This document shows, piece by piece, positions 1 through 7,052 of a stretch of 17,235 nt of DNA. Source of the DNA: Nitrosotalea sp. (lineage in GTDB: Archaea; Thermoproteota; Nitrososphaeria; Nitrososphaerales; Nitrosopumilaceae). Both the position numbers and the translations under genes were made by a program. The stretch lies in the NCBI GenBank assembly GCA_023252335.1, contig JAJPEA010000024.1, forward strand, positions 1 to 17,235, read 5' to 3'. The notes under the pieces are model-generated. The model was not told the DNA's origin and ran no database searches. It saw nothing but the letters and a program-made list of their open reading frames with translations. Numbering within the stretch: the first letter of the stretch is position 1; the number at the start of each line of letters is the position of its first letter.

Positions 1-51
1 GCAAGCAAAAAAGACTGCGATATGCTCTGTCATACCTATTATAATACCAGG

Positions 52-59
52 TTATAATG
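52..59 (+). promoter_or_regulatory. TATA box for the 78-1412 gene
   Basis: TTATAATG is centred about 22 nt upstream of the TTG start at 78. This fits an archaeal box A driving a leaderless or near-leaderless transcript. The upstream flank is cut by the window edge, so alternative promoters further left cannot be judged. Confidence 0.4.
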
Positions 60-77
60 TAGTGAAAGGATATAGAT

Positions 78-1412
78 TTGGAACCACTTGAATTCTGCGA
101 TGTTTGTTTTCAGAGAGGAAAACCCAATCTTTGTGAAACCTACAAGAATACGTTTACAAAAATTGTTTCAATACAGTTTTCGCAAAAAACTAGACTAGAC
201 AAGATTCTTACTCGATTGGAGATAAGACCGCGTTCAGTTGATAAACGCTGGACATTGGTTGTTCAATCAGAAAAACGCAAAGAGTTTCTTGATTCCTTGT
301 GGGGAGTAAATGTCACAATACACACCTTAGAAGACCATGTCAAGGTGATAACCAGACTATACAAACCAGAGGTAAGAAAATTAGGCGATAGGGAACAAGT
401 TGAACTTCCAACCCCCGAATCATGGGAAGAGTTTGATCCAAAGTCAAGGGACTGGGTTCCTCTCAAAGTTGTTACAAAAAAAGAAAAATATCACGCTCTT
501 GTAAATCTAGGAAATGTGCTCAAGTGTTCAAGTTTTGAAGGAACAACATATTTCCGTACATATCTAAATGCTGACACTCCTATGCTTGCACCCATGGAAA
601 AACGCGCAGTATACAACATTGTATCTACCATTGCAGAACCTATTACAGCCGTCTGGAAGTCTGATGGTAACGGTCAACATGGATTTATTGGATATGACCA
701 ATTGCCAAACATTCCTGATGAAATTTTCAATGTCTTGAGAAGGCTGGCAACTACAGACAAGAGGGTTCCAGATACCATGATATTTGAAAACGATGATTTT
801 GAACTAGTAAAGACCGTACTAGGATGTATCAAGATTGAACTAGCTACATCCTCTGAAACAATAACTATTCTGTCTGATAAAAAATCTGATGTTCCCATAC
901 CACTTGAAGATATACAAAAAAATCGACTCCAAGTTATGTTAGATATCATCAAAGAAATGGGTGGTAAAATTGAGACTGAAAAAGACAGCCTTACTGTATT
1001 AGGTGCACGTGGATTGGTAAAGATGACCTTTGTAGATAACGACAAGAGTGCTCAAGACGGCAGCATGATAAAAATCTCCGTGTCTGCACTTGAAGACCCG
1101 CCAAGATTTGCAGAGATCTTGGTCACGGTCAAAAAAAGACTTGGCCTTCTTGATCTACCACTTGAAAACATACTTAGTCAATACTGGCCAATTATTTCAG
1201 ATAATGATTTACAGTATGTAATCCAGACTGCAATCTCGTGGTGGTCAAGCAATCCAGTACTGGCTACAAAAATAATTGGCGACTCGGAAAAATTTGCCAG
1301 GGTCAAAGAATGGAATACAAAGATCAAAGAGGGTAAGATTCGCTCTACACTTGATACCATAACACTTGGAAAGATAATAAAACAAAAGGAATCAAATCAA
1401 GTTACAAAATAG
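78..1412 (+). CDS. Conserved-looking hypothetical protein, 444 aa
   Basis: I do not recognise this protein. It has no signal peptide or obvious membrane segment, so it is probably cytoplasmic. The N-terminus carries three cysteines (C7, C10 and C19, the first two as a CxxC), which could hold a metal but lack a clear fourth ligand nearby. The rest is a mixed alpha/beta sequence of ordinary charge with a Trp-rich patch (ISWWSS) near residue 390. The start is TTG at 78: an in-frame TGA lies at 63-65, there is no ATG between, and a TATA-like box sits at leaderless distance. The gene converges on the exporter operon with a 61-nt gap. Coding potential is strong from length alone; function is unknown. 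Confidence 0.8.
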   Translation: MEPLEFCDVCFQRGKPNLCETYKNTFTKIVSIQFSQKTRLDKILTRLEIRPRSVDKRWTLVVQSEKRKEFLDSLWGVNVTIHTLEDHVKVITRLYKPEVRKLGDREQVELPTPESWEEFDPKSRDWVPLKVVTKKEKYHALVNLGNVLKCSSFEGTTYFRTYLNADTPMLAPMEKRAVYNIVSTIAEPITAVWKSDGNGQHGFIGYDQLPNIPDEIFNVLRRLATTDKRVPDTMIFENDDFELVKTVLGCIKIELATSSETITILSDKKSDVPIPLEDIQKNRLQVMLDIIKEMGGKIETEKDSLTVLGARGLVKMTFVDNDKSAQDGSMIKISVSALEDPPRFAEILVTVKKRLGLLDLPLENILSQYWPIISDNDLQYVIQTAISWWSSNPVLATKIIGDSEKFARVKEWNTKIKEGKIRSTLDTITLGKIIKQKESNQVTK

Positions 1413-1434
1413 AAAAGATCATATTCTAATTTGT

Positions 1435-1459
1435 TTTCATTGAAAAATTCAATATGAAA
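1435..1459. terminator. Possible bidirectional hairpin terminator
   Basis: The inverted repeat ATTGAA-AAA-TTCAAT (1439-1453) is extended by TTTC/GAAA across a 2-nt bulge. It sits in the gap between two convergent genes, with short T-runs on both strands. Archaeal termination usually needs only oligo-T, so the hairpin itself may be incidental. Confidence 0.3.
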
Positions 1460-1473
1460 TAATGTCTAAAATT

Positions 1474-2712
1474 TTATTCTCTTCGTAGTGCAACCATTGG
1501 AGACAGTTTGGATGCTTTCCATGCAGGATATATTCCAGCTATAATACTTAGTGTTAAAGAAAGTAGCCAGACTTTGATCAAATCCATCGGAGCAAAGATC
1601 GGTGGTATATGCACAGATGGACCTCCTCCCCCAGTAGTAGTTGTTGTGGCAATACTCATTATGTATCCTCCACCCATACCTATGATAACTCCCAATGAAG
1701 CACCTATCACCCCTATCAAAGCTGCTTCCACTAGAAAGAGCGCCAAAATAGTAGTATTCTGGGCACCTATTGCTTTCATGGTGCCTATCTCTCTAATTCG
1801 CTCTGTTACTGAATTGTACAAAGTGGTAACAATTCCAATCGCACCTACAACAAGTGCAATGATTCCCACCATCAGAATAAAAGCAGCATTACCACTTGCG
1901 GCTTGCTGCCTTACTGCCATAATTGCCTTTGGTGTTATAGATCCTAGAGTTTTTCCAAATGTAGATGTCAATTCTTGTTGTACAGTATCAACATCATCAG
2001 GAGTCGCTGCTGTAACTATCAATTGATCATATTTGTTTAGCTTGTGCAATAATTCATTGCCAGCATCAAGATTTATGATAACGGAACGATCTATTCTATC
2101 ATTTCCAGATGGTTTTAGAATTCCTGAAACTATGTAATTCTTTGTCATTGTCACTGTCTTTCCGCCAGGCATTGAGTAAGTAGATGTTGCTGTAATTGTC
2201 TGACCAAGTGTAACAAAATCATTGTCAGCACCAGGTGGATGAACTATTGTATCACCTACAATTGCAGAAGCTCTGTCAGTTGGGTTTACTGTAGAACCAT
2301 CAACATATTGAAGATTAGGCAATTCCACAGTCAATTTTGTTGGATCGACTGAAGTGACGGATGCGCGTTCAGTATTTCCTTGAGAGTCCATTGTTATTGA
2401 ACCAGTATATTCAGGTATTACATCAGATATCAATGGAAGAGATTTTATTTTTTCTACAACGACATTATTAATTATCAAAGCATTACCTGCTGAAGCATCT
2501 CGAAATCCACGTTGTCCACTACTTACAAAAATAACATTAGCTGCCAAGGTATTGAATTGTTTTTCCAAAAATGCGGCTTGTCCAGCACTTAGACCATTTA
2601 ATACAACAACAAGACTGCATCCAAGTACAACCATCATAATAGTAAGAAGTGTTCTGACCTTTCTGTCAACTAGTGCCTCAAATGATAGCGAAAAAAGATC
2701 CTTAGGATTCAT
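1474..2712 (-). CDS. MacB/FtsX-family ABC transporter permease
   Basis: Membrane subunit of a type VII (MacB/LolCDE-like) ABC system, a family that works mechanically on extracytoplasmic substrates rather than moving them through a central channel. The 412-residue protein shows the family topology: TM1 at about 21-44, a large extracytoplasmic domain (about 45-275), then three TM segments at about 278-300, 321-350 and 378-396. The family signature is visible as an REIGTMKAIGA segment before TM3 and IYPAWKAS with SPMVALR at the C-terminus. I chose the ATG at 2712 over an in-frame start 24 nt upstream, because the family starts close to TM1 and this ATG overlaps the preceding stop by 11 nt, suggesting translational coupling. 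A Thr/Gly run (355-364) lies in the last outer loop. The substrate is unknown. Confidence 0.88.
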   Translation of the reverse strand: MNPKDLFSLSFEALVDRKVRTLLTIMMVVLGCSLVVVLNGLSAGQAAFLEKQFNTLAANVIFVSSGQRGFRDASAGNALIINNVVVEKIKSLPLISDVIPEYTGSITMDSQGNTERASVTSVDPTKLTVELPNLQYVDGSTVNPTDRASAIVGDTIVHPPGADNDFVTLGQTITATSTYSMPGGKTVTMTKNYIVSGILKPSGNDRIDRSVIINLDAGNELLHKLNKYDQLIVTAATPDDVDTVQQELTSTFGKTLGSITPKAIMAVRQQAASGNAAFILMVGIIALVVGAIGIVTTLYNSVTERIREIGTMKAIGAQNTTILALFLVEAALIGVIGASLGVIIGMGGGYIMSIATTTTTGGGGPSVHIPPIFAPMDLIKVWLLSLTLSIIAGIYPAWKASKLSPMVALRRE

Positions 2713-4888
2713 TTTCTTTCTTTTTCGCACTATCAAATATTGAGACGATGTCAGTGTCGCCTTGTGTCAACAATTTCAATTTTTTCTTTGCCGATTTCTT
2801 TCTTTTTACTAGAAACACAATTACTGCCACTACTGCAATTGGTGCTCCAACAAGTACTGGTAGAGGAATAACATCAAGTATAGAGGCATTCTGATCTTCA
2901 GATGTATTGATTTGAGGAGTACGTGCAACATTGACGGTTCCATTTACTATAACAGTGTGAAAATTCTTCAAGTCATCAGCATAGACTACTTTTAATGCTA
3001 CCTGGTATACTCCAGGCGATAATGAATTGATTCCTCTAACAGGTATGCTAATTGGAATCGGTGAATCAGGTGAGAGATCTCCTATGAATTGTTGTGTTGC
3101 AGAGCCACCACGTCCTTGGCCACCGCCACGTCCGTGACCTCCTTGGAATCCTTGACCTCCGGAACCGTCCTGGAATCCTTGACCAGATCCCCCTCCTTGA
3201 TCAGCACTGCCTTGGAATCCTTGACCTTCAGCACCTCCTTGGAATCCCTGGCCAGATCCATCGTGACTGTTCTGGGAGTCTGTGCTATTTGTTGAATTTG
3301 CCATTCTTGCAGCTCTCATTGCACTTGTAAATTGAGAATGTGCAAGTTGTGCTGTAGTAAACAATGCAGTTGTACTACCTTGATTAAGTAAATTACCAAC
3401 AAGATTAGAAGTGCCACCAGAAGTAGTAAGTGCCAGACCATAAAGTTGGAGTTTGATATCACCAACAACAAAAGTTCCCAAAGTAAGAGAATTTGTTTGC
3501 GATTGTCCTTTTGAGACATATGTTGCAGTTAATGTAAAAGAAGTTGGAGTACCAATCAAAGTATTTGCGGCATACACCTGAGTCGATAATACTTGTCTTT
3601 CTCCTGGCGCCAAGTTTGGTATTGTCCAAGTAGATGGACCCACAACAGAAACTGAAGTTGATTGCGGTACAAGAGAGATTAGAATGTTGGACATTGTCTC
3701 AGTGCTATTGTTTGCAACTGCAAAATTCAAACCATCTAGCGTTGCTGCAGTAATTACAGGAGTTGTAGAATTTCCAACGTATGACAAGTTTAGAGACTGG
3801 GGCGGATTTGGTGCTATAACAAGTCCGGTACTAATTGTACTAGTCATAAGTTTACCCCATGCGTTTTGATAGCTTATTTGAAGTGTTACTTGCTGAGTAG
3901 AGCCACTTGCAGCAGTACCTGGATAAACGGTTGTACTTATCACTGCTTTAGAGTTTGCAGGTATTGTTCCCAGGTTGAAAGTATTGGGTCCAAGATTTAC
4001 AATTTGTGTTGTTGATGATTGTAGTACAACAGATCCTCCACTACTACTACTTCCTGAACTGCCTTTAGAATTTCCAAGGTCCACAATTGTTGCTACAACC
4101 CCAGTTGCATCAGCAGAGCCTTTGTTATCAATTTCTATTGAAATTGGATCGTTTGTTTGAGGAGCAAGATTGGAAGATTTGGTAGATGCATCCAATATTA
4201 CTTTACCTGGAAGAACAAAAGGTACATTGAGTAATGCAGAGGTACATTGTTGTCCAACTACTCCCACCTGAACATAATTTGCTACAGCCGTTGTAGCAAA
4301 TGTGCCTACTTTGGCTGATGGTAATACATCGATGTTAAAATACATGGTAAATGATGCCCCAGGCGCAACTTGGCCATAATAGTTCCCTATTGCAGGATTG
4401 TTTGTGACTCTAGCTGCTTGATTAAAATTTTGTAGTAACTGTGGATTCTTGCTTTCACCGGTGGCAACAAATCCAGATGGAAGATTAAGAAATGCAGTGA
4501 TTGAAGTTATTGAATATGCTGTTCCCCTATTGTTAAAAACTACAGCAAAAACAGATGGTCCTTCTCCTGGACCTATCTCTTTTTTGACAGGATTGCTAGT
4601 AACATCAGTGGAAGAAGATGTTCCTTGGTCCACCCAATACGAATCCACTACTACAGGACCAGAATAAGTGGCATCAAGTATGGTTGTAAGTGGTGCAAAA
4701 CAATCTTGTGATTGTACTATTCCCAAATGACCATTACCAGACGGTACTACTGTAACCACCTGTCCATATGCATTAAAAGATGTAATTGCGGTAGGTGCAA
4801 ACAACATTACAATCAAAATTGGAATTACAATTTTGCTTGTCAGTCTTTTTCCAAAAAACTTTGTAACAGAAATTTTAGTTGATGACAT
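2702..4888 (-). CDS. S-layer-like (COG1361/NEW3-type) membrane-anchored surface protein of the ABC operon
   Basis: This 728-residue protein is predicted to be extracellular and tethered. A signal segment (about 17-42) is followed by repeated beta-sandwich-like modules in which IEIDNKGSADATGV (251-264) and the related stretch near 385-470 resemble CARDB/NEW3 domains. Next come a Gly/Gln-rich linker with four GQGFQ motifs (546-582), another beta module, a C-terminal TM (about 671-694) and a Lys-rich cytoplasmic tail. Many NxS/T sequons (for example NSTNST at 531-536) suit archaeal N-glycosylation. It lies between the ATPase and permease genes, overlapping them by 14 and 11 nt, so it should be part of the same machine. 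It occupies the place MacA has in bacterial MacAB but shows no HlyD-type coiled-coil hairpin. That role is inferred. Confidence 0.8.
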   Translation of the reverse strand: MSSTKISVTKFFGKRLTSKIVIPILIVMLFAPTAITSFNAYGQVVTVVPSGNGHLGIVQSQDCFAPLTTILDATYSGPVVVDSYWVDQGTSSSTDVTSNPVKKEIGPGEGPSVFAVVFNNRGTAYSITSITAFLNLPSGFVATGESKNPQLLQNFNQAARVTNNPAIGNYYGQVAPGASFTMYFNIDVLPSAKVGTFATTAVANYVQVGVVGQQCTSALLNVPFVLPGKVILDASTKSSNLAPQTNDPISIEIDNKGSADATGVVATIVDLGNSKGSSGSSSSGGSVVLQSSTTQIVNLGPNTFNLGTIPANSKAVISTTVYPGTAASGSTQQVTLQISYQNAWGKLMTSTISTGLVIAPNPPQSLNLSYVGNSTTPVITAATLDGLNFAVANNSTETMSNILISLVPQSTSVSVVGPSTWTIPNLAPGERQVLSTQVYAANTLIGTPTSFTLTATYVSKGQSQTNSLTLGTFVVGDIKLQLYGLALTTSGGTSNLVGNLLNQGSTTALFTTAQLAHSQFTSAMRAARMANSTNSTDSQNSHDGSGQGFQGGAEGQGFQGSADQGGGSGQGFQDGSGGQGFQGGHGRGGGQGRGGSATQQFIGDLSPDSPIPISIPVRGINSLSPGVYQVALKVVYADDLKNFHTVIVNGTVNVARTPQINTSEDQNASILDVIPLPVLVGAPIAVVAVIVFLVKRKKSAKKKLKLLTQGDTDIVSIFDSAKKKENES
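3144..3253 (-). repeat. Intragenic repeat encoding GQGFQ motifs
   Basis: A 14-bp unit (TGGAATCCTTGACC on the plus strand) begins at 3144, 3171 and 3213, with a near-copy at 3240. The spacings are 27, 42 and 27 bp, all multiples of three, so copy number can change without breaking the frame. It encodes the Gly/Gln-rich linker of the surface protein and is a likely site of length variation. Confidence 0.75.
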
Positions 4889-5630
4889 CTTTTTCTATTC
4901 TCCCATCTCTTAACAATATAGATCTATCAGTAGACTCGGCAAGTTCAGGATTGTGTGTTACCATTACTATAGTACGTTTGAATTTGTGTGAAAGCATTTT
5001 TAGCATGTCAAATACATCCTCACCTGTCTTTGTATCCAAGTTACCAGTTGGTTCATCTGCTAAAATAATAGTAGGATTATTTATCAAAGAGCGAGCTATT
5101 GCAACTCTTTGTTGCTGACCACCACTTAGATTGACAGGTTTTTGATTTTTCTTGTCAGCAATACCAAGTGCTTCCAGGATCTTTATAGAACGAGAGTTTA
5201 CCTCCTCACTTGACATACCTGCAATTATTCCAGGCAGTTTTACATTTTTTAGAACAGTTGTCCTATTAATCAAATTAAATGATTGAAAGATAAATCCAAT
5301 GCGACCATTTCGCATGGTAGCAATTTCAGCATCACCCAGAGAGAATATGTCTATGCCATCAATGTAGATTTTCCCGCTTGTTGGTCTGTCAAGTGCTCCA
5401 ACTAGATTCAAAACAGTTGATTTGCCACTGCCAGATGGACCTACAACAGATACAAATTCTCCTTTTTTTATTGCAAAACTCACATTATCTAATGCTACAA
5501 CTCGTCCAGCAGAAGAATCATAAATTTTAGAAAGATTTTCTACCTTCAAGGCAAAAGAACTAGCATCAACAACTTCGTTTTGGGTGCTTTTTTCAACTAC
5601 CAAATCTTTTGTCATGTTTTTCAAAATCAT
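4875..5630 (-). CDS. MacB/LolD-type ABC transporter ATP-binding protein
   Basis: Cytoplasmic ATPase (251 aa) energising the exporter encoded downstream. All ABC hallmarks are intact: Walker A GPSGSGKST (64-72), Q-loop Q116 in FIFQSFNL, signature LSGGQQQR (168-175), Walker B IILADEPTGNLD (188-199) and the switch histidine H226 in MVTHNPE. The PTGNLD and FQSFNLI wording is typical of the LolD/MacB family. An N-terminal extension of about 25 residues precedes the domain, and M6 is an alternative start. The gene is first in the operon; the next ORF begins 14 nt before its stop. The upstream region holds two TATA-like boxes and one copy of a 28-bp element shared with the PepSY gene. Confidence 0.93.
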   Translation of the reverse strand: MILKNMTKDLVVEKSTQNEVVDASSFALKVENLSKIYDSSAGRVVALDNVSFAIKKGEFVSVVGPSGSGKSTVLNLVGALDRPTSGKIYIDGIDIFSLGDAEIATMRNGRIGFIFQSFNLINRTTVLKNVKLPGIIAGMSSEEVNSRSIKILEALGIADKKNQKPVNLSGGQQQRVAIARSLINNPTIILADEPTGNLDTKTGEDVFDMLKMLSHKFKRTIVMVTHNPELAESTDRSILLRDGRIEKDVIN

Positions 5631-5666
5631 TTCCCCTTTTAGAACTCATCTATTTGAATTTCGCAT

Positions 5667-5679
5667 GTATTAAAAAAAG
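5667..5679 (-). promoter_or_regulatory. Proximal TATA-like box of the exporter operon
   Basis: On the minus strand the sequence reads TTTTTTTAATAC, 37-49 nt upstream of the ATG at 5630. That would leave a leader of about 15 nt, with GGGG almost touching the start codon (5633-5636). Confidence 0.35.
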
Positions 5680-5737
5680 CGCCATATGAATTGCATAGAT
5701 GTAAGAGGGTCATTACAATATTCTTTGTCCATTTTTA

Positions 5738-5746
5738 GTTTAAAAC
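5738..5746 (-). promoter_or_regulatory. Distal TATA-like box next to the 28-bp element
   Basis: GTTTTAAAC on the minus strand lies 7 bp downstream of the shared 28-bp element. The PepSY promoter has almost the same element-to-box spacing. If used, it would give the exporter mRNA a leader of roughly 85 nt. Confidence 0.4.
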
Positions 5747-5753
5747 GATTATC

Positions 5754-5781
5754 AAACTATGTTCAGGAACATTGTTAGTGA
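5754..5781 (-). repeat. 28-bp promoter element, copy 1
   Basis: Read on the plus strand it is AAACTATGT, five variable bases (TCAGG), then AACATTGTTAGTGA. It matches copy 2 (6590-6617) at 24 of 28 positions without gaps. This copy also contains the inverted repeat ATGTTC-AG-GAACAT. It lies upstream of the exporter operon and downstream of the small zinc-protein gene. It is interpreted as an operator or activator site. Confidence 0.6.
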
Positions 5782-5839
5782 TTGTATAACAATTATTTGT
5801 AAATAAAAAACAAAGCAGATTACGCTTGTTAAAATCTAC

Positions 5840-6004
5840 TCAATAAACTCGAAAGCACTCCTTGTGATAATATTTTGGAGGTCTTGCTCCAATTCGCATT
5901 ACAATATCGCCTTCAATTAATTTTCTAGTACATTTCCTACACAAATTATTACCAAGCGAACTTAATCTTGCAATATCTCTTGGCTCTAATCTAATTTGCA
6001 TCAT
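5840..6004 (-). CDS. 54-aa zinc-ribbon/zinc-finger-like protein
   Basis: The ORF encodes 54 residues with four well-placed metal ligands: C22 and C25 (CRKC), then H47 and C50 (HKEC). This makes a CxxC...HxxC arrangement of the treble-clef or LIM-like kind, probably binding one zinc. The spacer includes a basic stretch and GDIVMRIGARPP, a beta-hairpin-like sequence. Two ATG codons occur in tandem at the start (6004 and 6001). A T-rich box (6020-6033) lies at leaderless distance upstream. It is followed, after 58 bp, by the exporter-side 28-bp element. Small proteins of this sort are common in Nitrososphaerota; the role (DNA, RNA or protein binding) is unknown. Confidence 0.7.
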   Translation of the reverse strand: MMQIRLEPRDIARLSSLGNNLCRKCTRKLIEGDIVMRIGARPPKYYHKECFRVY

Positions 6005-6019
6005 ATGAAGACCATTGTC

Positions 6020-6033
6020 AAAAAGTAAAAAAA
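6020..6033 (-). terminator. Oligo-T terminator of the PepSY gene, doubling as promoter box
   Basis: Minus strand TTTTTTTACTTTTT follows 4 nt after the TAA of the PepSY gene, the usual form of an archaeal terminator. It is also 16-29 nt upstream of the zinc-protein start and may supply that gene's A/T-rich box A. Confidence 0.45.
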
Positions 6034-6037
6034 GAGT

Positions 6038-6552
6038 TTAGGACCAGGATTGTGATCCACTTGGGGATGTCATGTCAAATGATGGAGTTGTGTTTGGAGA
6101 TGAAGCACTTGTTGAATTCCATGCATATCCACCCACATGTCCACGCTTCATGAATCCATGACCCATGCCAAAACCGCCCATTCCAAATTGGTGACCCTGT
6201 GACTTGTATAACACTGCACCACTTGATGGATCGACAATTACGGTGTATACCATATTCTTGTCATCAATCACCTTGAAACTGTATACGACATAGCCTTGTG
6301 CCACTGTTAGGCTTCCGCCTATTACTTTACCACTGGCTGCTGTTGCTGCAGTATTTGCTGCATCAGGAAATGCTATTTTTACGTTATACAGTATTGTTTG
6401 CTCAAGGTTGACGGTACCTTGTATTGTTGGTGGTTGTGGATTTGGTGTTGTAGTTTGTGCAGACGCTGCTGATACTCCACTGTAGCAAGAATTGCTACAC
6501 TTAGAATCATTGCAAGCATCTTTTTGTTCTTGACTAGTTCAGTTGTATTCAT
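6038..6552 (-). pseudogene. Secreted PepSY-domain protein, frame broken by a single base in the signal peptide
   Basis: From the ATG at 6552 the frame reads as a good signal peptide (MNTTELVKNKK, then a hydrophobic core LAMILSVAILATV). It then derails into an unrelated frame. The -1 register continues the expected cleavage region (VSAASAQ) and an intact body to the TAA at 6038. Adding one C to the CC at 6477-6478 restores a 171-residue protein with the sequence ATVGVSAASAQ at the join. The body has a PepSY-type core (YVVYSFKVIDDKNMVYTVI, then VDPSSGAVLY) and ends in a Gly/Met/His-rich tail (GHQFGMGGFGMGHGFMKRGH) that could bind metal. The mature region shows no other lesion. So this is either a very recent mutation or a sequencing/assembly error at a short homopolymer. 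The function of such PepSY proteins is unknown (protease inhibition or metal handling are possibilities). Confidence 0.75.
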
Positions 6553-6571
6553 TACTCGTCAATAACTAGTT

Positions 6572-6581
6572 GTTTAATAAA
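6572..6581 (-). promoter_or_regulatory. TATA box of the PepSY gene
   Basis: Minus strand TTTATTAAAC, 20-29 nt upstream of the ATG at 6552, predicts a leaderless mRNA. The 28-bp element ends 8 bp further upstream, next to the BRE position. Confidence 0.6.
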
Positions 6582-6589
6582 AAATTGCG

Positions 6590-6617
6590 AAACTATGTCA
6601 GTGAACATTGTTAGTGA
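6590..6617 (-). repeat. 28-bp promoter element, copy 2
   Basis: The plus strand reads AAACTATGT, CAGTG, AACATTGTTAGTGA. It has the same orientation and almost the same distance to a downstream TATA box (8 versus 7 bp) as copy 1. It sits in the 157-bp divergent region shared with the winged-helix regulator gene. Confidence 0.6.
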
Positions 6618-6675
6618 AAGGCAAAAGTAGCAAATATCCAATTTTTAGACTTTCGTTATAAATTTCAAGTAAAAG

Positions 6676-6684
6676 CTTAATACG
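6676..6684 (+). promoter_or_regulatory. TATA-like box of the winged-helix gene
   Basis: CTTAATACG is centred 30 nt upstream of the TTG start at 6710. A second candidate, TTATAAATTT at 6657-6666, is a better TATA match and would give a 20-nt leader. Confidence 0.35.
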
Positions 6685-6709
6685 TAATTTCTATGGCAAA
6701 ATAACAATC

Positions 6710-7015
6710 TTGTCACATGAATATAGAGACCGAGTTTACATACGAAAAGACATCATATTAAAATTAACAGAACATGGAGAACTCAATCAGACATCACTTT
6801 TGAGTTATTGCGGTTTGAATTTAATGAAACACAAAGATATTCTTGAGAGTCTTGAGAGAAAAGGTTTCATAAAGCGAACAGAACAAGCATGGGGAAACAA
6901 GAAGATAATAAAATATGCAGTGACACAGAAAGGGCGAGAATTTTGTAAGATGATATTAGAACCATACGAAGACATATTTCCAAGACATGAGAAACATGAT
7001 CAAGAACAAAGTTAG
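6710..7015 (+). CDS. Winged-helix-turn-helix transcriptional regulator, 101 aa
   Basis: Small cytoplasmic DNA-binding protein made of one wHTH domain. Helices run over about 10-20, 27-35 (QTSLLSYCG) and 38-53 (KHKDILESLERKGFI, the recognition helix). A wing follows (KRTEQAWGNKKIIKYAVT) and then a C-terminal helix. The KYAVTQKGREF ending is typical of the archaeal HTH_45-like family. No ligand or metal domain is fused. The start is TTG at 6710, since no in-frame ATG or GTG lies between it and the promoter. It is divergent from the PepSY gene across a region holding copy 2 of the 28-bp element, and 37 bp ahead of a two-TM protein. It is the best local candidate to bind the element, which is an inference from position only. 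Confidence 0.8.
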   Translation: MSHEYRDRVYIRKDIILKLTEHGELNQTSLLSYCGLNLMKHKDILESLERKGFIKRTEQAWGNKKIIKYAVTQKGREFCKMILEPYEDIFPRHEKHDQEQS

Positions 7016-7019
7016 CGAA

Positions 7020-7032
7020 GCATTTTTAATGC
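7020..7032 (+). promoter_or_regulatory. TATA box of the two-TM protein gene
   Basis: GCATTTTTAATGC, a perfect GCATT/AATGC inverted repeat, is centred 27 nt upstream of the ATG at 7053. It indicates that the two-TM gene has its own leaderless promoter rather than only read-through. Confidence 0.5.
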
Positions 7033-7052
7033 AACAGGAGTGTTCTTAGTAA

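Noticed and set aside
3089..3330. Two plus-strand ORFs over the Gly/Gln repeat
   Set aside because: They are antisense reflections of the GQGFQ repeat in the surface-protein gene, with low-complexity products.
5670..5732. A 20-aa upstream ORF ahead of the exporter ATPase (-)
   Set aside because: Its ATG lies upstream of the start site expected from the distal TATA box (5738-5746), so it would probably not be on the mRNA.
5761..5774. The palindrome inside copy 1 of the element (ATGTTC-AG-GAACAT) as the operator itself
   Set aside because: Copy 2 does not keep the palindrome, so the conserved flanks rather than this inverted repeat are the likelier binding sequence.
6038..6304. Treating the PepSY gene as a short 88-aa gene from a GTG at 6304
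   Set aside because: The same frame continues upstream as a signal-cleavage region and PepSY start, and the signal peptide is present one base out of frame, so the short call misses the true gene.
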